DNA of 64,000 bases from Metabacillus endolithicus. GTDB lineage: Bacteria; Bacillota; Bacilli; Bacillales; Bacillaceae. Within the stretch, counting starts at the first letter, position 1, and every line of letters starts with the position of its first letter. The notes below the pieces were generated by a model. It was given only the letters and a program-made list of their open reading frames with translations. It did no database searches and had not been told where the DNA came from. Below, in pieces: positions 10,359 to 18,723 of this stretch. The translations under genes were made by a program, and so were the position numbers. The stretch lies in NCBI RefSeq assembly GCF_023078335.1, contig NZ_CP095550.1:4198001-4262000 (forward strand). Reading direction: 5' to 3'.

Positions 10359-10392
10359 GTAAGTAAATCTTGGTAATTAAAAGGAGTGGGTT

Positions 10393-10787
10393 TTGTTGAT
10401 AAAGTCCGAGGGTATTCATCATGTTAGTCTTTCTGTAATAGATTTAAACAAAGCAAAACATTTTTATGGGACAGTTTTAGGCTTTAAAGAAATAGAGCGA
10501 CCGAAATTTGACTTTCCAGGTGCATGGTATCAAATTGGGCTCAGCAACTACATTTAATTGTGGATGAACTTTCTTCGACACTACGAAAAGTAAATCAATT
10601 GAACTCTAGAGAAGGTCACTTTGCTATTAGAGTAAATGATTATGAGGAAACTCTAGCGTACTTGAAGGACCAAGGAGTTCAAATTTTGGAAAAACCAAAA
10701 AGTAAAAGCGGATTTGCGCAAATTTTTTGCATGGACCCTGATTATAACTTAATTGAATTTAATGTAGATCAAGAAACGGTGAAATAA
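10393..10787 (+). CDS. VOC-family (glyoxalase-like) protein (frameshifted)
   Basis: About 132 residues after repair. It begins at TTG 10393 or 10396 with AAGGAG just upstream: EGIHHVSLSVIDLNKAKHFY, then FPGAWYQIG. The frame then breaks at the GGG at 10537-10539. One added G gives IGAQQLHLIVDE, and the rest follows in the next frame to FCMDPDYNLIEFN. The metal-binding pattern is His (HHVSL), His (QLHLIV) and Glu (NLIEFN). The substrate is unknown; glyoxalase, dioxygenase and thiol-transfer enzymes share this fold. Confidence 0.7.
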
Positions 10788-10800
10788 GTGAAATGTTGGG

Positions 10801-10956
10801 GAATGAAGACCGTATTGATTGAGAAATGGTTGAGAGATGTACCTCTTAAAGGTGATGAAGACCATGGAGAGAGAGAAATGGTTGAGAGATGTACTTCATC
10901 ACGGGAATGAAGACCATATCATTTGATAATTCCAATAAAAATGTACTTCATTATAT
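10801..10956. repeat. Three tandem degenerate copies of a 52-bp repeat
   Basis: ATGAAGACC occurs at 10803, 10855 and 10907, and ATGTAC at 10837, 10889 and 10941, both with an exact 52-bp period. The first two copies also share a 22-bp block at 10821 and 10873. CTTCAT and ATGAAG at the unit borders can form hairpins. The stretch has no credible gene. Confidence 0.75.
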
Positions 10957-11034
10957 AATATGGTTCTTCATTGGAAGATGACAATTCCATTTTACCCGCA
11001 TTACCCCTATGTTATTGAAAATCATGAAAATTAA

Positions 11035-11064
11035 AAAAGGATGAGCTTAACAAAGCTCATCCTT
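11035..11064 (-). terminator. Terminator of the lactonase gene
   Basis: GGATGAGCTT and AAGCTCATCC form a stem with a 4-base loop. On the minus strand a T tract follows. Confidence 0.7.
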
Positions 11065-11073
11065 ATACATTAT

Positions 11074-12118
11074 TTAACATTCAAAAACTTCACACAAACC
11101 GGATCAGGAACAGATACTTGTGAGTCAAGCAAGCTAAGTTTACCTGATTCTGTATCTCGGGCAAATAACACAAGGTTACTGCTTTCTTGGTTAGATGCTA
11201 CAATGAATTTTTCAGTAGGGTCCAGTGCGAAATCACGTGGCCAATTTCCTTCTGTTGATGTAAATTCTATAAATGAGAGCTCGCCATTTTCTTGATTTAC
11301 ACTATAAACAGCAATGCTATCATGCCCACGGTTGCCAGCATAAACAAAGCGGCCGTCAGATGAAATATGAATCGCACTTCCTTGACTATTTTCCGTGAAA
11401 TCTTCAGGAATAGCCGGGCGTATTGAAGCTCTGTATACACGCCTGTGTCGGAATTATAGCTTAAAGTGATCACTTCATTACTTAGTTCTGTCATAACATA
11501 AGCATATTTTCCATTCGGATGGAATGTGATATGTCTTGGGCCACTACCAGATTTCACAAGTAACGTATGAGCTTCTTCCAGCTGTCCGTTGTTAATTTTA
11601 TAAGTGATAATTTTATCAATTCCAAGATCAACTGCTACGACATATTTTTCATCAGGAGTAAAGCCTGAATAATGCGTATGAGGTTTTTCTTGCCTTTCAT
11701 GTGGTCCCTGACCAGTATGTTCAATAACCGAAACAACAGAATTGATCGAGCCATCTTCATTCGTTAGAAAGGACTCTACTGTTCCTTTGTGGTAGTTAGC
11801 CGTCACAACGTGTTTGTTTTGACTGTCTACACTTACGTGACATGGTGAAGCACCGTCAAGCAGCTGTTGATTAATGGCTGTAAGGTCACCTGTTATACTG
11901 TCAACAGTATAGGATGCAACACCGCCTTGGTTTCCTTCCTTTACGACTGCATAAAGATTTTTATTGTCTTGGCTTAAATTTACATATGTAGGGTTGTCCA
12001 ATTCAGCAACAGCTTTAACATCACTTATTTGTCCTGCATCTGTGTCTAAGGTAAAGCTGTAAACTCCTTTACTATCACCTTTTGTGTATGTACCAACATA
12101 ACCGATTAATTTTGCCAA
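11074..12118 (-). CDS. Lactonase-family beta-propeller protein (frameshifted)
   Basis: About 348 residues after repair, the usual length of the 7-bladed 6-phosphogluconolactonase/muconate lactonizing-like family (B. subtilis YkgB). Family motifs are GYVGTYTKG near the N-terminus, GASPCHVSVD, GQGPHERQEKPHTHY and GSGPRHITFHPNGKYAYV. The frame breaks near 11420-11426 after GVYTELQ. The other frame continues RPAIPEDFTENSQG to the stop at 11074 (VCVKFLNVK). TTG 12118 is chosen since GAAAGGAG lies eight bases before it. It probably hydrolyses 6-phosphogluconolactone in the pentose phosphate pathway. Confidence 0.75.
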
Positions 12119-12312
12119 TTTTTTAACTCCTTTCAAATGTACTATTTCTCATTATATCGTTAGTTTCATCTGTTCAACAACATTAATGGCTGTTTTTTGA
12201 TATTGAGCCGAAGAGTTTCAAATTTACACTTGAAGTACAAAAAGATTCTATCAATTAATCAGGCTATGCTAATATAATAGTATTTATATGAAAATGAAAG
12301 GAAGTAAGATTC

Positions 12313-14028
12313 ATGCTAAGGCGGTTTTATTCGTATTATATACCTCATAAGAAATTATTTATTATTGATTTTAGTAGTGCTATTATCGTGGCTCTTTTGG
12401 AGTTAGCATTTCCATTAGCTGTTCAGTGGTTTATCGATTCGTTGCTTCCTAGTGAAAACTGGTCGGCAATAGTTTCTGTTAGTATCGCCTTGCTTGTGTT
12501 ATATATTATTAGCACGTTCTTACAATATATCGTGAATTATTGGGGACATATGCTTGGAATTAATATTGAAACAGATATGAGAAAACAATTGTTTCAACAT
12601 GTGCAAAAGCAATCATTTAAGTTTTTTGACAATACCAAAACAGGAAATATTATGAGTCGAATTACAAATGACCTCATGGATATTGGTGAGCTTGCGCATC
12701 ATGGACCGGAAGATTTATTTATTTCCATCATGACCTTTGTAGGGGCCTTTTGGATTATGTTCACCGTAAATGTAAAGCTCGCGTTGGTTGCGTTGGTTAT
12801 TTTCCCGTTTTTAGGATGGCTTATGGTTATAAGTAATTTAAAGATGAATAAAGCCTGGAAGAAAATGTACGGTGAAATTGCTGATGTAAACTCACGAGTA
12901 GAAGATAGTGTTTCTGGTGTTCGAGTTGTGCAATCTTTCACAAATGAAAAATTCGAAAATGAACGTTTCTCTGTAAATAATTTAAAATTCCGTAAAGCTA
13001 AGCTTGGTGGGTATAAAGTAATGTCCTTTAGTTTATCAGGAATTTATATGATGACAAGATTTGTTACATTGGCTGTTCTCGTAGTAGGTGCATGGTTAAG
13101 TTACACAGGACAATTAACATATGGTGAGCTTGTTGGATTTGTGTTGTATGTGAATGTCCTGTTTAAACCAATCGACAAAATCAGTGCCTTAATGGAATTG
13201 TATCCAAAAGGAATGGCTGGATTTAAACGTTTTACAGAGTTGCTTGACATGGACCCTGATGTACAGGATGTAAATGACGCAGTTGAAGTAAAATCATTAC
13301 GAGGGGATATAGCGTTCAATGAGGTTTCCTTTGGTTACGATCAACATAAACGCGTATTAAATAATATCAATCTATCCATTTCAGCTGGAGAAACCGTTGC
13401 ATTTGTTGGTCCATCAGGAGCAGGGAAAACGACAATTTGTTCATTAATTCCACGATTTTATGATGTAGAATCTGGAGAAATAAAAATTGATGGCATTGAT
13501 ATACGGAATATGACAAAGCATTCTCTGCGTTCACAGATTGGAATTGTGCAACAAGATGTGTTTTTGTTTACAGGTACCTTAAGAGAAAATATCGCTTATG
13601 GAAAACTTAATGCTACTCAAGCGGAAATTGAAGAAGCAGCAAAGCGTGCTCATCTAGAAAGCTTCATCGAATCACTACCGTTTGGCTACGATACTCAAAT
13701 TGGTGAAAGAGGCTTAAAGTTATCAGGTGGACAAAAACAAAGAATTGCCATTGCAAGAATGTTCTTGAAAAATCCACCTATCTTAATATTGGATGAAGCA
13801 ACGTCAGCATTAGATACCGAAACAGAGCTTATCATTCAAAAAGCACTAACAGAGCTATCAAAAAACAGAACAACTCTTGTTATTGCTCACCGTCTTGCTA
13901 CAATTCGAAACGCAGATCGTATTGTTGTTGTAACTGAGGACGGAATAGCGGAACAAGGGAAACATGATGAACTGATCGAACAAGGCGGGATTTTTGCTAA
14001 TCTTCATCGTGTTCAATTTCAGAGATAA
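12313..14028 (+). CDS. ABC exporter, fused permease-ATPase (YgaD-like)
   Basis: 571 residues. Residues 1-310 hold six membrane segments of the type I exporter fold. The C-terminal ATPase has Walker A GPSGAGKTT, Q-loop IGIVQQD, signature LSGGQKQRIAIARM, Walker B ILILDEATSALD and H-loop VIAHR. It is a half-transporter that should dimerise, resembling B. subtilis YgaD, whose substrate is unknown. A TATAAT lies about 40 bp upstream. A hairpin follows the stop. Confidence 0.8.
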   Translation: MLRRFYSYYIPHKKLFIIDFSSAIIVALLELAFPLAVQWFIDSLLPSENWSAIVSVSIALLVLYIISTFLQYIVNYWGHMLGINIETDMRKQLFQHVQKQSFKFFDNTKTGNIMSRITNDLMDIGELAHHGPEDLFISIMTFVGAFWIMFTVNVKLALVALVIFPFLGWLMVISNLKMNKAWKKMYGEIADVNSRVEDSVSGVRVVQSFTNEKFENERFSVNNLKFRKAKLGGYKVMSFSLSGIYMMTRFVTLAVLVVGAWLSYTGQLTYGELVGFVLYVNVLFKPIDKISALMELYPKGMAGFKRFTELLDMDPDVQDVNDAVEVKSLRGDIAFNEVSFGYDQHKRVLNNINLSISAGETVAFVGPSGAGKTTICSLIPRFYDVESGEIKIDGIDIRNMTKHSLRSQIGIVQQDVFLFTGTLRENIAYGKLNATQAEIEEAAKRAHLESFIESLPFGYDTQIGERGLKLSGGQKQRIAIARMFLKNPPILILDEATSALDTETELIIQKALTELSKNRTTLVIAHRLATIRNADRIVVVTEDGIAEQGKHDELIEQGGIFANLHRVQFQR

Positions 14029-14055
14029 GATGGGACATTTATTGTTCCATCTTTT
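14027..14055 (+). terminator. Terminator of the ABC exporter gene
   Basis: GATGGGAC and GTTCCATC form a stem with a 7-base loop followed by six T residues. Confidence 0.65.
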
Positions 14056-14159
14056 TTACTAATTTTTTTGAAGAAATGGTTGCGATTACAGTTCAAATAT
14101 ACCAAGGGAAGGTGCACTTTTTCTTGTTTTTTTCAATTATTCGACTTCTTGAAAATGGA

Positions 14160-14188
14160 TTGACATGGGATACTAACTTCTGTATTTT
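14160..14188 (+). promoter_or_regulatory. SigA promoter of the acetate transporter gene
   Basis: TTGACA at 14160-14165 and TATTTT at 14183-14188 with a 17-bp spacer, about 30 bp before the start codon. Confidence 0.55.
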
Positions 14189-14217
14189 ATTTAAGTATGT
14201 TTTTTTAGGAGGAAGTT

Positions 14218-14835
14218 ATGAATAGTCATAATACACAACAAGTTAAAATTACAACAGCAGATCCCTCGGCGTTAGGTTTATTTGGACTAGCAATGGTAAC
14301 GCTCGTTGCTTCTTCACAAAAGTTAGGGTTAACAGATGGAGTTTCATTTATTTTACCATGGGCATTTTTCTTAGGTGGACTAGCTCAATTATTCGCATGT
14401 GTTCAAGATGCTAAACATAACAACATCTTTGGAACAACTGCATTTGGAGCTTTTGGTCTATTCTGGTTCAGTGTTGGAATGTCTTGGTTGATTCAATTAG
14501 GAGCATTTGGTGAAGAACTAGCAGCAAATGCTGATCCAAAGCAGTTAGGTGTCGCATTCATTGGCTACCTGATTTTTAGCGTTTATATGACAATAGGTGC
14601 AATGGAAACTCATAAGGTATTATTTTTCATTTTTGTTTTCATCGATTTCTTGTTCATCGGCTTATCTTTAAGCACGCTTGGTGTGATGCCTGAGGCAACA
14701 CATATGCTTGCCGCAGTTTCAGAATTAATCATCGCCTTGCTATCTTTTTACGGATCTGCAGCTGTTGTTTTAAATACACATTTTGGCCAAGTTGTCTTAC
14801 CAATTGGGAAGCCGTTTGGTTTATTTAAAAAGTAA
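14218..14835 (+). CDS. Acetate uptake transporter, GPR1/FUN34/YaaH (SatP) family
   Basis: 205 residues with six membrane helices. The family signature (NPAPLGL in SatP) appears here as DPSALGLFGLAM near residue 16, and a second conserved region is GGLAQLFACVQDAKHNNIFG. Homologues carry acetate or succinate with protons. It is a monocistronic unit with its own promoter and terminator. AGGAGG is six bases before ATG 14218. The Asn to Asp change in the signature is worth noting, though variants exist. Confidence 0.75.
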   Translation: MNSHNTQQVKITTADPSALGLFGLAMVTLVASSQKLGLTDGVSFILPWAFFLGGLAQLFACVQDAKHNNIFGTTAFGAFGLFWFSVGMSWLIQLGAFGEELAANADPKQLGVAFIGYLIFSVYMTIGAMETHKVLFFIFVFIDFLFIGLSLSTLGVMPEATHMLAAVSELIIALLSFYGSAAVVLNTHFGQVVLPIGKPFGLFKK

Positions 14836-14839
14836 AAGA

Positions 14840-14876
14840 AATGGAGGCTAACATTTGTTAGTCTCCATTTTATTTG
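14840..14876 (+). terminator. Terminator of the acetate transporter gene
   Basis: AATGGAGGCTAAC and GTTAGTCTCCATT form a near-perfect stem with loop ATTT, then TTATTT. Confidence 0.7.
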
Positions 14877-14908
14877 TCGTATATTGTAGAATGGTTAATA
14901 AGTTAGGT

Positions 14909-15013
14909 GAAATCGGAGATAAACTCCTCAAAATCGAAGATAAGTCACCAGAAATCGGAGATAAACCCCCAAGAATCGAAGTTAAATCTTAGAAATAAAG
15001 GTTAGTCCACTTG
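14909..15013. repeat. 21-bp tandem repeat, about five units
   Basis: The unit GAAATCGGAGATAAACYCC repeats at 14909, 14930 and 14951 with exact 21-bp spacing and decays in two further units (AGAATCGAAGTTAAA, GAAATAAAGGTTA). It lies between convergent genes. The period is seven codons, but no credible open frame uses it. Confidence 0.75.
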
Positions 15014-15035
15014 TTAACCTGAGATAGATATCCAT

Positions 15036-15829
15036 TTATTCCTCATTTTCTTCACCCATAAAAGGTTTATTTACAAAGTAGTACATCCATCCCATTAAAA
15101 CTCCACCACCAATTAAATTTCCAATTGTAACAGGAATCAAATTATGAATAACTCCAGCGAGCGTAAAACTTTCAGGTGGATTAGAAACAAAAGCAATAGC
15201 AAAGGTGCACATATTTGCAATACTATGTTCATATCCAGAAATGAAGAAGCAAAACACAAATAACATCATCGTAAATAGCTTAGCTCCATCTCCTTGAAGT
15301 TTCATTGGGATAAAAAATGCCAAACAAACCAACCAGTTACACAGAATTCCTCGAAAAAATAACTCATAGGTAGGAAGATGAACTTTTTTATCAGCAACAC
15401 TCAATAAAAAACCTGTTGTTTCTTTATCTGAAAATAATCCAGTTGAAAAAATAAAAAATGCAAAAAAACATGCTCCTAAAATGTTTCCAATATAGCTTGT
15501 GGTCCAAAGCTTAATCACTTCAAATTTCAACGCATTTTCTTTTGAAAAGCTGTGTAAGAGAAATAGAATGTGTTCCCAGTAAACAAATCACCACCACCAT
15601 AAGCGATTAAGATAATGGCAGCACCAAACGTTAATGCTGCAATTGGGTAAGCAAAGGGAGAATGCTCAATATAAAAGAAATTTCCTGCCTTGAAAGCAAC
15701 AATAACTCCAAAACCAATAAACATACTAGCTAGCATTGAACGTAATAGGTATCGAAGCGGACTTTTATGAAAGATCTTATGTTTCTTTAGAGCTAGCTTC
15801 TCAACTTGCAGTAAAGCCTTATTTTCCAA
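15036..15829 (-). CDS. Formate/nitrite transporter family protein (frameshifted)
   Basis: About 265 residues after repair, the usual FNT length, with six membrane segments. The first half contains GGGDLFTGNTFYF and the second half FISGYEHSIANMC, both family pore motifs. The frame breaks at about 15530: adding one G to TGAAATTT turns the stop into Trp and gives KKMRWKFEVIKLW. TTG 15829 is preferred, since GGAG lies ten bases upstream. FNT channels move formate, nitrite or related anions. The Fnr-type site upstream suggests use under oxygen limitation. Confidence 0.75.
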
Positions 15830-15867
15830 GTTATTCACGCTCCAAAATATATGTATTTAGGTTTTCA

Positions 15868-15910
15868 ATTTTAATTAAAAATTGAAAGAATTACTGTGAT
15901 GAAAGTCACT
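15868..15910 (-). promoter_or_regulatory. Fnr/Crp-type box and -10 element for the FNT gene
   Basis: TGTGATGAAAGTCACT at 15895-15910 matches TGTGA-N6-TCACA at nine of ten defined positions. A minus-strand TAAAAT at 15873-15868 is placed so that the box is centred at -41.5 from the predicted start, the classical activator position. Confidence 0.5.
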
Positions 15911-16005
15911 ATTATTGTTCTTTTAAAAATTTTTTTTATAAATAATTTGAAAATAAAAAGGAAAAGTTGTTCTCGTGTTATTATACTAAAATTACTATTT
16001 TTTAT

Positions 16006-16019
16006 TGAAAACGCTTAAT
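16006..16019 (+). promoter_or_regulatory. Weak catabolite-responsive element upstream of rocF
   Basis: TGAAAACGCTTAAT matches 12 of 14 positions of the CcpA cre consensus TGWNANCGNTNWCA, about 140 bp before rocF. No sigma-54 promoter is visible here, unlike rocD. Confidence 0.3.
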
Positions 16020-16154
16020 TTAGGATGTTTCAATTTCGGTATAATTATATTTATATATCTATTTTTGTATATATGTGTATATTTATACATAAAGTTGTCA
16101 AGTTGAGTCAAGAATTACCCATAAGATACAATTGGAAAAAAGGAGGGGTTTTGG

Positions 16155-17051
16155 ATGAAAAAACATATTTCAATCATAGGGGTACCAATGGACTTAGGAC
16201 AATCAAGACGTGGGGTAGATATGGGTCCTAGTGCTATTCGTTATGCAGGTGTTGTAGAAAGGTTAGAACAATTAGATTATGAGATTCATGATAAGGGAGA
16301 TATAGAGATTGGCAGACCAGGTAAAGATGAAGAAGCTACCCTTGGAAATAATCTAAAATACTTAAAGGCTGTTACGAAAGCTAGTGAAAAGCTTGCTGAA
16401 TCAGTTGATGAGGTTGTAGCAAAGGGATCATTTCCATTAGTGTTTGGTGGTGATCATAGCATTGCAATTGGTACACTAGCTGGAATTGCTAAGCATTATG
16501 ATAACCTGGGTGTCATTTGGTATGATGCACACGGAGATTTGAATACAGGAGACACCTCTCCATCAGGTAATATTCATGGAATGCCTTTAGCAGTAAGTTT
16601 AGGTATAGGTCATCCAGATTTAACAAATATAGCTGGATATTCCCCGAAAATTAAGGCGGAAAACATCGTGATCATTGGTGCCCGTTCTTTAGATGAAGGA
16701 GAGAAAATACTTATCCGTGAAAAAGGGATTAGAGTTTATACAATGCATGAAATTGATCGTTTAGGTATGACAAAGGTAATGGAAGAAGCAATCGATTATT
16801 TAAAAGCTAGAAACATAGATGGAGTACATTTATCGCTTGATTTAGATGGACTTGATCCGGATGAGGCACCAGGAGTTGGAACGCCAGTTTTAGGTGGAAT
16901 TAGTTATAGAGAAAGTCACTTAGCAATGGAAATTTTAGAAGAATCCAAATTAATAACTTCTGCTGAATTTGTAGAGGTTAATCCAATCTTAGATGAAAAA
17001 AATAAAACAGCTACTGTCGCGGTAGCTTTAATGGGCTTCACTTTTTGGTGA
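16155..17051 (+). CDS. rocF: Arginase RocF
   Basis: 298 residues, the normal bacterial arginase size. It hydrolyses L-arginine to ornithine and urea, the first step of the Roc pathway. The di-manganese ligands are visible: His101 in FGGDHSIAIG, then Asp124, His126 and Asp128 in WYDAHGDLN, and the SLDLDGLDPDEAPG motif with two further Asp. GNIHGMPLA is the substrate loop. AAAAAAGGAGGGG precedes ATG 16155. It lies convergent to rocR. B. subtilis carries rocF at the end of rocDEF; here it is separate from rocD. Confidence 0.92.
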   Translation: MKKHISIIGVPMDLGQSRRGVDMGPSAIRYAGVVERLEQLDYEIHDKGDIEIGRPGKDEEATLGNNLKYLKAVTKASEKLAESVDEVVAKGSFPLVFGGDHSIAIGTLAGIAKHYDNLGVIWYDAHGDLNTGDTSPSGNIHGMPLAVSLGIGHPDLTNIAGYSPKIKAENIVIIGARSLDEGEKILIREKGIRVYTMHEIDRLGMTKVMEEAIDYLKARNIDGVHLSLDLDGLDPDEAPGVGTPVLGGISYRESHLAMEILEESKLITSAEFVEVNPILDEKNKTATVAVALMGFTFW

Positions 17052-17070
17052 AAAATTATTATAACAGACC

Positions 17071-17089
17071 GAAGGGGATTATCCCCTTC
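17071..17089. terminator. Convergent terminator between rocF and rocR
   Basis: GAAGGGG and CCCCTTC form a GC-rich stem with a five-base loop, T-rich on both sides. Confidence 0.65.
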
Positions 17090-17096
17090 ATCAGTT

Positions 17097-18512
17097 TTAT
17101 TTAAGTTTAAATTTTCTTAAACGATATTGAAGACTTTGTCTACTAATTTGTAACGTCTTTGCGGTTTGGGAGATATTATAGTCGTGCTCTTTTAATATTT
17201 TTTCAAGATATTCTTTTTCGCGATTTGTCATATAGTCTTCAAGTGTTAGGAGTTCTTTTGATTCTTCTTTATCCTTTTCGTAGAATTGATTTTCATCATA
17301 TACAGCTAAATCAACAAATTCAGTAGCTTTTTGCTTAAAGGAAATTGGTAAATGTGGAACGTCGATGATTACTTCTTCAGGCTCCATCAAGTTCATTGCA
17401 CCTTCAATGATGTGTTCAAGTTCGCGGACATTTCCAGGCCAATCATAGGCTTCAAACAAAGCTAATACATGTTTGCTGATGCTCTTTACGTTCATGTCAA
17501 ATAAATAATTAAATTTTTTCAAAAATGACTGTGCAAGTATTTGAGTATCATCCTTACGTTCCCTTAGTGGAGGGATGAATAATGAGACAACACTTAAGCG
17601 ATAAAAAAGATCTTTTCGTAAATGGCCATTAGCAATGGCATCGATTGGATCTTCGTTGATTGTTGCAATAACTCTAACATCTATTTTCTTATCTTTTGTA
17701 TCTCCAACTCTTCTAATGGTTTTTTCTTGGAGAGCACGAAGAAGCTTTGCTTGAAGAGTTGGATCTAACGAGTTGATCTCATCAAGAAGCAACGTTCCAC
17801 CCTCAGCTTGCTCGAATAAACCTGGTCTTTCAATCGATCCGGTAAAAGCTCCTTTTTTTGTGCCAAAGAGAATACCTTCTATTAAACTTTCAGGTAATGC
17901 AGCACAATTTTGGCTAATAAATGGATAGGAAGAACGCTTACTCCCATTATGAATACTTTGGGCAAAAAGCTCTTTCCCGGTGCCGGTTTCACCGACAATA
18001 AGGATTGAAGATGAAGTTCTTGTTGCTCGTTTACTAGCTTCAATTACTTCTGCAATTTTTATACTTTTTCCAATAATGTGATCAAACGTGAATTTTGTGT
18101 CTCCCTTTTTAAGGATATTATCTCTAATAATTCGCTCAAGGTTTGTAATATCCTTGGCTACTTCGATTGCTCCGCATATTTGCTGAGTAGAATCATATAA
18201 AGGGCAGGTATCATTAATTGTCGTAATTTCTTGACCATTGTGGGTAAAATACGTTTGTTTTGACTTCTTTGTAGCATTGCCTCGTAAAGCTGAAATGAGA
18301 GTACTCTCAGTCTCATTATTAAATTTAAATAGTTCAAGAATATTTTTACCGTGTACGTTATTTGGATCCATCTCTTCAATATCAGCCATTTTTTTATTAT
18401 ATATAATTGTTTTACCATCTTTATTTACTACATGTATTCCGATGTCGATCATATTCACCAAAGTTTGAATAATGGCTTGCATTTCAGCATTCGTTAAATT
18501 TTCTATTTTCAT
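17097..18512 (-). CDS. rocR: RocR, sigma-54-dependent activator of arginine catabolism
   Basis: 471 residues: PAS sensor at 15-125, AAA+ domain with P-loop GETGTGK (174-180), GAFTGS at 221-226, Walker B GGTLLLDEI and arginine fingers in RKDLFYRLSV, then a Fis-type helix-turn-helix (NISQTAKTLQISRQSLQYRL). In B. subtilis RocR senses ornithine or citrulline and drives rocABC, rocDEF and rocG from SigL promoters. The sigma-54 contact motif is GAFTGS rather than GAFTGA. AGGAGGGTGG precedes ATG 18512. It is divergent from rocD and shares the region with its UAS palindromes. Confidence 0.9.
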   Translation of the reverse strand: MKIENLTNAEMQAIIQTLVNMIDIGIHVVNKDGKTIIYNKKMADIEEMDPNNVHGKNILELFKFNNETESTLISALRGNATKKSKQTYFTHNGQEITTINDTCPLYDSTQQICGAIEVAKDITNLERIIRDNILKKGDTKFTFDHIIGKSIKIAEVIEASKRATRTSSSILIVGETGTGKELFAQSIHNGSKRSSYPFISQNCAALPESLIEGILFGTKKGAFTGSIERPGLFEQAEGGTLLLDEINSLDPTLQAKLLRALQEKTIRRVGDTKDKKIDVRVIATINEDPIDAIANGHLRKDLFYRLSVVSLFIPPLRERKDDTQILAQSFLKKFNYLFDMNVKSISKHVLALFEAYDWPGNVRELEHIIEGAMNLMEPEEVIIDVPHLPISFKQKATEFVDLAVYDENQFYEKDKEESKELLTLEDYMTNREKEYLEKILKEHDYNISQTAKTLQISRQSLQYRLRKFKLK

Positions 18513-18558
18513 TTTTTTCCACCCTCCTAGAATAAGAATAGATCATATAAAAGAGGGG

Positions 18559-18618
18559 TGCAATAATATTTTGCATAAAAGTGAGTAGGGTGATTTGATG
18601 GTGCGAAAAAATTTTGCG
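18559..18618 (+). promoter_or_regulatory. Two RocR upstream activating palindromes for rocD
   Basis: TGCAATAATATTTTGCA at 18559-18575 and TGCGAAAAAATTTTGCG at 18602-18618 are 17-bp imperfect palindromes with centres 43 bp apart, about four helical turns. They lie 55-115 bp upstream of the -12 element, as expected for RocR UAS sites. Confidence 0.7.
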
Positions 18619-18658
18619 CTAGGGTGCTGGGTAACCAATGAAACCAGGGGAATTAATG

Positions 18659-18675
18659 TTGGCATAGATATTGCA
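18659..18675 (+). promoter_or_regulatory. SigL (sigma-54) promoter of rocD
   Basis: TTGGCATAGATATTGCA has the -24 (TGGCA) and -12 (TTGCA) elements at the canonical spacing. Confidence 0.85.
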
Positions 18676-18723
18676 TAATAGATAGATAAGAAATGACTTA
18701 TTATTTACAAGGAGGAATAGATA

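Noticed and set aside
14909..15013. CRISPR array
   Set aside because: The 21-bp units are contiguous with no unique spacers and no cas genes are nearby.
15527..15838. Two separate FNT half-genes
   Set aside because: One added base fuses them into a normal-length transporter; half-transporters of this family are not known to me.
16090..16136. SigA promoter TTGAGT/TACAAT directly before rocF
   Set aside because: Its start would fall inside the ribosome binding site, leaving no usable leader.
16025..16231. Short plus-strand frame overlapping the rocF start
   Set aside because: It runs through the rocF ribosome site in another frame and has no own ribosome site.
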